Part shown: positions 47,773 through 59,700 of the stretch, piece after piece
Position numbering within the stretch: position 1 is the first letter of the stretch
Layout: every line of letters begins with the position of its first letter
From: Lagopus muta
Lineage: Eukaryota > Chordata > Aves > Galliformes > Phasianidae
DNA length: 64,000 nt
Assembly: GCF_023343835.1 (NCBI RefSeq)
Contig: NC_064439.1
Coordinates: forward strand, 42,029,508-42,093,507
Reading direction: 5' to 3'
Position numbers and translations under genes: made by a program
The notes under the pieces: generated by a model
The model's input: only the letters and a program-made list of their open reading frames with translations
The model's database searches: none
Told to the model about the DNA's origin: nothing

Positions 47773-50700
47773 CTTTATGAGCAGCATACCATTTTTGTAG
47801 ATTTTCTCAAAGTCTGCTTGCTCCTCAATTCTCTGTCCAACATGCAAGACACCTAGCCTCTGAAACAAAGCAGATGGAAGCAAGCTAGAAATACATCAGA
47901 GATACTAGGATTTGCTTTCAGAAAAATCTGTGTGCAGTAAACTAGAACCCAGGCAGTGCTTTTCACTGTAAATGTTACAGTAACTCAAGTATATAAGCTC
48001 TTTAGGGTTTCATTGCATTTCAGTTTCAAGTAGAATTCCTTTCTCCTCTTAAGAGCTTGTCAAAAAAGAACTAAGTATTTACCTGAAGCTGGGCTTGTAG
48101 AGATCGGCGTGCTAACAAGCTCTGAATCACATTTGTCCTATCCAGGCAGTCCATGCAGTTACTGCGGAATATTCCTTCCTGCTGAGTCACGATTTTACCA
48201 TCCGAATCAACTAGAAAATAACTAAAACAGACAATGTGTAAATACCTAGGTGCATTGGAACAAGTAAATATTCCAGCAGCCAAAATACAGTTTCCAGAAC
48301 ACGTGAAGAATTGTTAGCTGTGCCTTTTGACATGTGATGCCACCCTGCATTCTTCTCCTCCCATGATGAAAAGCAGTATCAATACATGAACATGTGTAAA
48401 TCTTTGAGCAGTACTCACTGTCATTCAGCAATATTGAGCTATAGGCCAATGGAAGAGCAGCTACTGGTGCAACAACAGTGACTGAAGTTGTATGTTCCTT
48501 TATGTCCACAATTACCACGATCATTAGGAAAGCATAAATATTAAAGTAACCAGCTCTGGGTCTGTATACCTGATTACCAGCCTCAATCCAGTTATCATGA
48601 CACAGTAAACTGTGAGGAACACTTCTTCCAGAAAGTCATTCAAATTTTTAAGGCAACTACCAAAAGTCTGCTCCCAGCAGTGCTCATACTCCTCCTCTCC
48701 ATCATACAGACATCTGCAGGAACATCCCTTCCCCCCAACAACTACACATTTGAATCACCCCAACCTTTTTAACCAACTAAACCATACAGGTTTTTTCTTC
48801 CCCACTTAATTGACATTAAAAAGCTCCTTCTAAATACTGGATTGGATGAAAATATTCTAATAACTGAGCTGATAAAACAAATACACAAATCAAATGATCA
48901 GTTGGATGCATGGATGGGACTTGTCCTACCACAGAATTAAGCTTCCAGTTGCCTAAAGATTCACAAATCACACTCTGTAGATTAAGTTACTCCTTCACTT
49001 AATTATGAACTCTTAATTTAGACTAGTGTATGATCCACTGTTACTGTACAGCATTTTAAGACAACAATCAACTAAAGATGCATGCAGTACAAAAAATACC
49101 AAAAGCCTGACACAAAAGCGTATTTTTACTTTGATCAGCCTTGTGTTGACAAGATCTGGTTTGGTAATTCTTGGAGAACTAGTTTTGTTAAACTGCTTTC
49201 CATGTTGAATGATTAAAGTAGAGTTTACACCTATGAAATCCCCACTTTCCATCTTTCTCCCAAGTTTTGCCTAGAATTAGTATTAGGATAATCAGCGTAG
49301 ATGAGGAGCAGACACTTCTGGTCAATGACAGATTAAGTGATATATCCCCTGCAGCTGCTTAAAAAAAAGAAATAATGTTCTAAAAAACAAGAGAAGAACA
49401 AGCATTCTGTCAGATCTGTCACAATAGGATTCAATCTGCAGAATTGTTTGCCTCTCACAAGGGTGCAAGAATTACTTAAGTGCATCGGAACTCATTTTCC
49501 TGTTTAAATGGTAACAGAGGTCACTCAAAGTGAAATAAAACATGGCATGATAGAAATGACCTCATCTTGAGAAACAGTCTTATTTTCTGTGTCTCATTTT
49601 TATAGACACATTGCTTCCTTCCTTCGTTTCAAGGAAACTTGCTTACTGTCAGCTGCCATTGGAGGCTGACAAAAGAACCATATGATACAATTCTCAGCAT
49701 TCACTCTAATGAAGGATTCTTGCTGAATAAGAAGCCTACCCATGTATTTCCCGTTCTTCCAAGTGCTCTGAAGTTGATTTATCTTTTTGCATTTTAGAAG
49801 ACTTTGGGGCTTTCTTTTGGTGGTGAGGAGACTGTACTGGCTATCATATGACTAATTCATACTACTCTGACAGTCTTCATTCCAGGCAAGAGATCAACTC
49901 CTCTTCTAATCTGCAGCTCATCATCCTTTTTTGGCTCAACTGAATTGCTGCCAGTTTTGCAGCACCCCTGAAGCACAAAGTAAACCAGCTGGCACAAGGC
50001 CTTAACGACAAAAGGAAGTAACCAGAAAAACAGAACAAAGTAAACAGTGACCCTATCAATCTGCACATCTGTAAGTGGCAAAGACCAAGATGTGCATAAA
50101 ACAACATGCTCATGGGAGCAAACACAGACCTAAGTTGATGTGGATGCTTAATCCACAAGGAACTAGATTTTATTTTTAGTCATGTAAAATTAGACTAGCC
50201 TTGTTAGGTAGTAGCAAGGTATAACAATCAGGACTAATACAAAACACAAACAATGTGCAGAAATGTAAAACACAAAGAACAAGCCTGGAGCCAGGGGAGC
50301 ATGACACCATGTAGCAGAACAGCTTGCTATCAACATATGGAATTATCTTTGGGTAGAAAGATATCACCACATGAGACAGCTTTTTATAACTTCACAGTTG
50401 TGTGCACACTTATTTCTTCAAATTGTTTACCCAAAGGCACTTCTCAAGGCACAACACAGGGCTGCTGTGACTTTCAGAACCACTTTACTGGGACATAAAG
50501 AGGGCTCTGTATTTTACATCCTAACCGATCTCCATCCTTGTACTTGGTATTAGAAAGAGAAGAGATATGGAAGCACTAACAGCAGGTATAAGAATAAGAT
50601 GCATTTACAAGCTTTACAAGTCTGTTTTAATGTGCCTTATAACAACAGAAACTGTGAGAAAGCAGTCTTATTTTGATTCTTAATTAAGAGAACCACCAAG

Positions 50701-53700
50701 TCTTACCTAAACTCGTCTTGCTGTTCTGCTAGTTGATCCAGTAAAATCTGCAGCCGATCCCATCTCATCCGACTGCACTCCTTATGGAAGTCAAATGCTA
50801 TGTATCTGTTCAGAGGAAGAACCACCTTTTTAGAATACTTACTGCAGTGAAGCTCTCAAAGATCCACACATCCATAAAACAAGCAGTGACAGAATTTACA
50901 TCTGTGCATCTTGTCAGTGCTCTGTAATCTTTCTGTGGCTGCTCCCTTGCTATGCATGGTGACCTCATTTACATTTCGTTACAAGACACCATTAGCCTGA
51001 GAGAGCACTAGCTATTCATTCTGAGTTCTGGCTAGTATATTTTCTCCAGAAAGCACACAAAAGAAATGCATCTGATTTCACCTGTGTCATTACCATAACC
51101 TTTTGACTTCCCTCCTTTGTCCTATTTGTCCCACCTTCAGCCTCACCTGTGCATGAAATCTGAGGTAGAGGCAATGGTCCATAAATGGTTCATATAAACA
51201 AAACATCAACAAATCAGCTATTTAATAAAGGCCTTGAAAGCGTGATCGCTCTGTCTCAGAGGCAATGCTCAGTTTTCCAACTCAAGGAAGTATCACGTGT
51301 ACCTGACCATTCCATTTGCCATGCTGTTCACCATTTTTGCAAATGTCTGCTCCAGAGGCAGCTCAGAACCCTTTTGGTTAACCTGGAAAGAAAGGAAAAG
51401 ACAGCGTTATTTGTAAACCTGCTTGAAAGATGAGCGGCTTTCTCAAGAAGAACAAGGGAAAGCATACCAAGTTAACAATCATCTGCTTTCCATAGCTGAT
51501 TATTTGCGAGTCAAAATGTCTTTGGAAGCCATCCATCTAGAAAAGAAAGGAAATGCAACGACAGATTTAAGATCTGATCTACAAGAAACCTCCACAATTT
51601 TCAGTGATACGGCATACACAGTTTTATAGCAGTGTTTGTTGTTCTCTACTGTGTTTACACACTTGACTTTCACTCCCCCGCACACATTTTCCCTTCCTCC
51701 TTGCTTCCCCTTCCCCCCCATTCAGCTCTCCTTAAACAAGCTATAGCTAAGTACTTTCCATCTACTAGAACAAGAACCAAAGAGAAAACACTACCCTCAT
51801 TCCATAGAACACAAGACTTCTCACCGCTACTCAAAGATCCTCTATCCAATATTGCTGACTTTTATTCTTCTGATTCCAGTCTGTCACACTATCCATCTAC
51901 ACAAGCCCAGAAACGCATTAGAACCCCAAGACAAACACTCACATACATGATTTACTGACTTGCTGATCTGCGGCTTTGGTTTATACTTGAGGTTTGGTCT
52001 CTGAGACCAGAAAAAAGGAATTGATCCGCGGGTCTGAAAAAAGAACATAACGGTTTTAAACAACAAAACTTGCTTTCAAATGGCAAGTGAGTCTGTAAAT
52101 CAGAATGGTTTGGCTGACACGTATTTTTTAAAATGCACATATGCAGTATATTGTAATACAGACAGATTTATCAACACACACCTTAAGCCAGTCAGCAGCT
52201 TGTTACACTGACCTTACCTGAACAAATGATGCTTTGCTCCCCTTGTAATGCACAATTTGCTCAGTTTCAACAAAGTTAGCTGCGTGCCCCTCTGAATCGA
52301 TACCTAAGCAGGACAAAGACCTTATAAAGAGCTCAGGGCACAGCAGAACAGCAACAAGGTATCAAGAGACTTTCCACCCTCAACTTCCAAGCCCTCAAAG
52401 TAAGCATGAAAACCCCAAAACTGCCTCAAGATGGCAAATTAAAAATGCCTCTGGCAGACCTTCAATATGATCTCTATCAAGTGTAGTTACTGAAGAACCA
52501 CAGTTGTGCTTATCACATGTTGTGAATTATAGTCCTGATTACAGTCCTAGAAACTGAGTAGCTGAATAGAAAATAAAGCCACTGCTTTGACACTAATAAC
52601 TACAATTCAGTAGCAAAGGTACTGCAGAAACTGACTTATTTCTTTAAAAGCATGTATTATTGAGACTCATACAGAACAAGCAGTACTTTAAAGCTATTTC
52701 CACTTCTAGTTTTTGACCTTTAATAATCGGAGAACACCAATACTCAGGGCTCCATAGCTGGCACCACCAGTGCTTAGTTTACTGCTAGGCCAGGAAGAGG
52801 TTAAATGCAAGTGCTGCCCCATCTAAATGGGAAAGCAGCAAAACTCCCGATGGAGCTTCCGCAGTAATCTCTAGCAGGAATAAAGGAGAACTTCATCACA
52901 CGGGGTTACCAGTGTATTTTTTGGAGCAAGGTACTTTTGATATAAGCTACAATTACATGCATTCTGCATTTGAGTCACTGAACAGCAGTTGCTTTACAAG
53001 AAAGACGCGTATAGATTGAATGTGCATTATGTTTAAGTAAATCCATTTGCTATTTTACCTCTTACATAATAGCGTACACCAGCTCTGAAACAGCTTCTTC
53101 TGGAAACAAGCAGCCAGTCAAAACACTTGCCATTGATAGAACAAGAGTGCATAGAAATAACTGATGAATAACAATAAGGAAAAAAAGCCAAACTTTTCTT
53201 ACATATCAGCCAGCAGCCAAAGTGAAGGAACCAGAAGATAACATCCAAAGAAAGCTGTAAACATTTCCTGCTCACAAACAGACACTAAACTTAAGAGAAA
53301 GTACCTTTTCTTTATCAGTATATGTATCACAAAAGACAAGATAGAGGGGATGCACTGATGAACGTGCATTAGAACTGCTATAGTTTTTAGGAAGTGGGAC
53401 ACTACAGAAGATTATCTAGCCTTATTGTTCCACACATATCATTAAATGAACTGTTTTCTGCAGTCCACAGCTGTTACCCTGTTAAGCCATGAACTAACAG
53501 ATATAGCAGTCTTACTGCTTCTTGCCCGTGCAGCTTTCAATGAAAAGGACACTCCAAAACTTTCTTGTAGTCTTTACGCAGTGTACTTCAGCTATGGAAG
53601 CCTTGCATGTGTGAGTACAACACACATCACATCTACAGATTTCAGAACTATCACAGATGTAGACTGGCTTTCAAATCCACACACAAAAATGAGAACGCAC

Positions 53701-56700
53701 ACCAAGTCTTCAGTAGGAACTTCTTATGGAAGCATGCCTTTCTGCTTGGGCACTCACAGTGGCAAATGCACCATAACCTGTGACTAAGTTGAAGCAAGAA
53801 CTGAACAGGACATTAACAAATACTTCCAAGTTTGGATTCTTGATCTGTGCTGCTTAAAATGCCCTTTGTTTGGATTAGAGCAATTTATGCAGTCTAAAAT
53901 AGACCAGCATTCCTCACGAATGATTTCTCCAGGTAGATTCAAAGGCTTTCATCCTCTGTCATTAACAACCAAAACATAACTCGAGAATATTCATAGGACC
54001 AAAATTAGCAATTTTTACAAGCTGCAGCAGTGGCATACTGTATTGAAAGAATAGAATAGAATCCTCAGGAATAGAACCTGAGGATAACATAAATCATTGG
54101 TTGTTGGAGCATTAACTTCTTCCAAAGCACTTTATTCCAGAATTGTAACACAATAACTGGCTCATTGTTGTTGGCAACTTGTCACATATACTTAAGAGGA
54201 AAAGACATAACTGAGTGTTCTTGGTGGGTGCAATGTTTTCTTTCTGGAGGAGGGGGCAGTAGCAAGTCTACAACATTAAAGCCAGTTTAGACTTCAGTTG
54301 ATTAAAGTCTTCATTACCCGGGTAAGTCTACTATCTCTCATCACTGCAAGACTAGAACCCCACTCAAGATGCTGAACAAAATATACATAGGTTTCTGTGG
54401 AAGAAGATCTGAGCTTAATGAATTAGCTTGTAGTGAGACTATGACAGTTCTGCTTCGGGCTTTTTCTATCATTTTAATCACACACACAAAAAAGTTTCTT
54501 TGAATTCTTGGTTAACGTTAGAATTACAGCACTGCATACAATTCATGCTAATTGTTTATATAATAAAAATAGGACAGAGGAAGGTTAGCTGCAGTCCGCC
54601 AATTGCTAATTGCAATCTATCCAGATTCTTCCACCCAGCACCTGGCAGAGGCAGGATATGGGCTGCGCTGTTTTGACAGCTCCCTTTTGCTATCTTCCCC
54701 TGACTCTCCACCTACTCCCACAACATCTTCCATTAAATGAAGGCACAGGAAAGAAGAACTGGAGATCTGCCAACTGCTAACAGTCCTACCAGAACAACTG
54801 ATACTGTCTGGAAGCCATTCTCTGCGCACATCAGAGCAACGTTGGCAACAGAATGCTGCCTAAGTTATTCTTCAGTCTTAGCCATTCCTTTTTGTACTGC
54901 CAAGTCAGAACCTGGGACTTGCTGTTGATCACACACTGCATGAAGAATATTGCTGCCAGAGAGCGTTAGGCCTACTTACAAGATTAAATTTTCTCCTTCT
55001 CACAAAAGAAAAAACCCCACACTCAAGACTGATTTGCTAGAAAGCCTGTTACCCTACATGCATGTGCAGGGAAAGCAACCAGCTAGGAGAAGAGCTCCAG
55101 GAGCCTTTAGCAGAACTCCTCATCTTTTTTTCCCCACCAACAGGAAGATTCACAAGCATTCCTCCAAATCAAAACCACTCTCCCTTATTTTAAACTCAAA
55201 GGAAATGCTAACTGAAGGTGTTCTTATAACAAAGTAAGAAGTGCTAAGGTTGATGTAAGAATTTGCTACATTCAACCTAACCTTTACTTCCTTGAAAAGC
55301 AGTTAGCTAAATCATGCCTGTAAAAATCAATTACACCAAGTCTTCAAAGTAGAATATTCATACAAGTTAACAAATAATGGGCTATCAAACCTGTAGAGTT
55401 CATATCAGAACAAAATACCATTAATTCTAATGTTGCATTCTATGTTACATTACCAACATAGCCAATGCAGCAACCCACGCAGCAGTCATTTTGCCACAGA
55501 CTACTGGATTCAGTACTGGTGTTTACAGCACAAAAGGATACATCCATGCATCACTGGTGTAGCAAATCTATGGATCTGAAACAAACAAGGAAGCCACACA
55601 ATGCATTTAGAATTAATAAACAATATCAGACAAAAAATGGTAACTAATAATGGTTTCTCTAAATGTTTTTCAATATAGTTTTATGTGCTTGATATTCATT
55701 ACTTTTTCTTTAGGATGCAGTAATTCCTTCAGAGAGAACAAAATTTGAAGAAAACAGCAGCACTCCAACCCTTACCATACATAAAACTTCTGTAAGAGAG
55801 AATTCTTTGAGACTAACACTTGAAATGCCTGTTCCAGGATTTCTCCTACCCCCTCACTCCAGAGTCACTTGGATTTTCAATGAAATTTAAAGTTGAAGTC
55901 TTCCAGTACTAGAAGTCAGGTGATATCTCATTACCTGTAACTGTTACTGTAGGAAGCCACCTGTTGTCAGTAGTAGGTCATGCTTCCCCTCATGTTGGTT
56001 ATCTCCACCTTCAACTCTGTTTTGCCTTCTCCTTCTGTTTTCACCAACCAGCCACTCAGCTTTCTTTGCTCTTCCCAACACAGGTTCTCTGACTTCCCCA
56101 GCTTTGTTTGCATAGCACCATCTAAAGCAACTACTCAGTCATATGTCACTGGAATACACACAACAGCCCTGTGCTACTACCTATACTACCTTCTGGACTA
56201 CAGTCCAGAAGCAGGGCATAATCCAGCCTTTTCAAACAGTGCTTAACATAAAAGCACAACTCCACAGGATACTGAGCCAGAAACAGAACCAGCACATCAT
56301 TCACCTGGATAAATGGCAAGTACTGATAAAGAAAAGGTTGCTGTAGTGTAGACAATCTAGTAGGTTTCATGTACTTCTCAAATCTCTAAGTCTGGCCACT
56401 GATGTATGCACTACAGGCACAGTTCATGGCCAGGCACTTGTATTTACTGCACTAAATGAATTCAAATGTTACTTTCTGCCAGTCTTCAGTTAAACTGAAA
56501 GAATATGAAGTGTTAGTCTTACTCAAGTTTCAGATTTACAACCCGCTCACTAGGCAAACAGTTTAAACTGCACCCACTGAGAAAGATGCTAGCCAGCCTT
56601 AGAGTACTGTGCTGAACCTTTCTCATAGCTAACAGTAAATAAGTAGTTACATTCTAAAAAGCTCAAGAAGTACATGCTCTGCAATCTGAGTTCTCCTTCA

Positions 56701-59700
56701 GGTGACACAAGCATGATCTCTGCAAATGCAGACACTTCCAATACTGAATACTGAGGATAATGACATAACATCGGACGTTTGAAAATAGATTGTCACTGTA
56801 CTGATCTAAAAGACAAATAGCCAAGCTACCCTAGACCCCAGCTGTCTGAAATAAGAGAATGCTGTATAATTTTATTAAGTGTATTCATTCTGTGTCAATA
56901 TAATGATTACAAAGTGTTTACCTCTGGTTGAGCAGCAAATTCTCTAAGAAGATGCCCATTCCATACAAACCGTGGATCTGCCTGCAGCAAAAGAAAAAAA
57001 ACAACAAAGCCACGCTTTCACAAACTCTCAGTTCAGTTTAATTGAACATAAGGGCAATTTGGTTTGGAAGCCATGCATTATGCAAATTTAGGTGGTAAGT
57101 GTATATGGAGGTGGAATGCCCTTTGTTCACCAGTACCATTAATAGATCTTCAATTAGAATTCTAGATAAAACTGTTAAAAGAAGAATCATCTGATCTGAA
57201 GAGGTTGCCAGACACTTCAGGTATGCTAAACCATCAACAATTCAGCTGAGATATGAGAAGAACATTCAAGAGTTTGTATTACATAAACAGGGCTCAAAGA
57301 GATTATCCAAAACACTGATAGCAATAGCAGTGCAAGACTGCTCAAATGGGCAGAAGGCAAGTGTGTGAGGCCGTATGCAATGATCAACAACTCAGAGAAC
57401 CAAAAGTTAAACAACTATTATAGTTATACAGGAAAGAATTTGCTTCCAGACACATAAATGATCCTCAACTCCATGTTTCTCCTGTTCACAGCTCACCTCA
57501 AAAGCATCTTGGGCAGGTTGCTGAACACTTTCTAAAAAGCTACCAGATTAGTCATCAAAGTGACATTTGCTGCAGAACAGTGCAGGCTCTAGGGAGATGG
57601 CACAGATTTCAACTCTAAGATGAGGCATACAAGACAATGCATCAGCAAGGACAAGGATAATTCAACCTCAGTGTGAGAAAAAGGATAAACAACCTATTTC
57701 TGTTGGACAATACAGCAAGTAGGACTGGAACTACCACCAAAAAAAAAAAAAACCACTATGATGGATTGGAACGTCTCTCTTATGAAGAAAGGAGGAAGAA
57801 TTAGGGCTTGTTAGCTTGGAGAAGACTTCAAGGGAAATCTCACTGCTTCTAGTACTTGAAGGGAGCTTACATGCAGGAAGGAGACTGACTTTTTATATGG
57901 TCTGATAGGCCAAAGGAGAATGGTTTGGAAATAAAAAACAGGAAGTTTAGATACTGTGAGGAAGTTCTTCACTCAGAGGGTGGTAATGCACTGGAACAAG
58001 CTGCCCAGAGGAACAGTGGATGCTCCATCTCTGGATGCATTCAAGGTGAGGTTGAATGGGACCCCAGGCAGCCTGATCCAGTGGGTGGCAGCCATGCTGA
58101 TGGCAGAGAGTTTAGAACTAGGTAATCTTTAACATCTCTTCCAATGTAAGCCATTTCATGGTTTTATGAAGTCAAAGGCAAACCATCTGAAATTTCTTTT
58201 AAATTCATTTGAAACAGACATTTTGAAGTACTTCTAACCTGCTTGATCTCAAAATCTGACATCACAGCTGAATATACTTTTGTAAGATCATGCTACTAAC
58301 AAGCTATGAGGCTGAAGGAAGAACGAACTACTATGCTAGCTGCAACCCTCAACAGTTTTGATAGGACACCACAGCACTCAGACTTCTGTACCAAAGCATA
58401 ATACATGACTTACTTCCACTCTTATTCTAAGCACGCCAAAAAGCAAATTAAGTTGATGGAATGTACTTTGCACACCTAACTGGTTGCTTCTTTTTCCTCC
58501 TACTGCCAGCTTCTTATTTAAGAGAACTACCCCAGTACAACTGGATTGACAAGCTACTGAGTTTAGCAATCGAGAAATAGGAAGAGAAATAAAAGCACTG
58601 TTATAAAGACTTACATCTAAGTGACACACAAATCCATTCCACTCATTTAGTTTAATGACTGAGATAGTAAAGACATTTTCAGCTTAAGAGGATCATAAAC
58701 TCTAACACCATCTGCTACAATTTAACATTTCATTATAAAACATTGTAGAAGGTGAAGCTTGAGAGTAGTAGGCACACTGATCTCATCAACATCACCCTAA
58801 TGTTTTTCTTAAAGTTTGAGACAGACAGTATTTAAGTGATGTCCAAAAAAACTGAGTAAAATATACTTACATCATGCAGAACTGACAACAGAGACAGATA
58901 CAAAGCAACAAGAAATCCTTACCCTCTCCAATAGGCTCATCTCCTGGAACTCTGGGCTGGTGTTGGCTAATCGTTGCAGGGTGTGTGTTAGGTCATAAGT
59001 TGTTGAGAAGTAAAACCCATCCACACTCAAAACATGACTAATCATTGATAGAAATACCTTATTGTCCTGTAACTGTTAAGAGAAAGGAGAAAAAAATTAT
59101 CATCAAAATACCTTATTTTTAAGAGCTATCACTACTTTACCTAAAACTATTTAGATTGCAAAAGAAACTTTACTGCCAAAATTACCCCAATTACTAATCT
59201 GTGTTCTGATTCCAACTTCAATTAGCCTCACTCCTTTCCTGAAAGAGCATCAGATTCCCTTCCAGCTCTGTCGGTTACACAAACTCATCTACTCTTCATC
59301 AATCCACAACACACATATTAAAAAAAGCCTTTGTCCCTTTCCTCCCTCTAAAAACCAATTTGCCCCTGCTGAGTAATCACGTGATTGAGTAATTCCTTAG
59401 GTTAAGCAAGGTGGATAGCCAGATGTGAGCAAGGCAGTTTACTGTAGAACAGTAAAGCTGTGAGAAATATATAACAGGAAGAGAGTTGTGATTTTATGGA
59501 GTGGCTCAGGAAGACTGTTTTCTAATAGACTGCAGAAGTGTAGCACTAAAACGTTTCTGCAGTACACTGCACAGGAAAGCATTCATTAAGGCCCTCAAAG
59601 GGAAAGATGATAGATAGTCAGGAACAAGAACATGCAGCAACATAGGCAACTTCATCCTACCACACTGTACCATCCTAGAAAGGAGAAAAGCACACAACTT

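Noticed and set aside
54061-54085. Perfect 9-bp inverted repeat with a 7-nt loop in a SACM1L intron, considered as a small-RNA hairpin
   Set aside because: The stem does not extend beyond 9 bp, too short for a microRNA precursor; likely chance.
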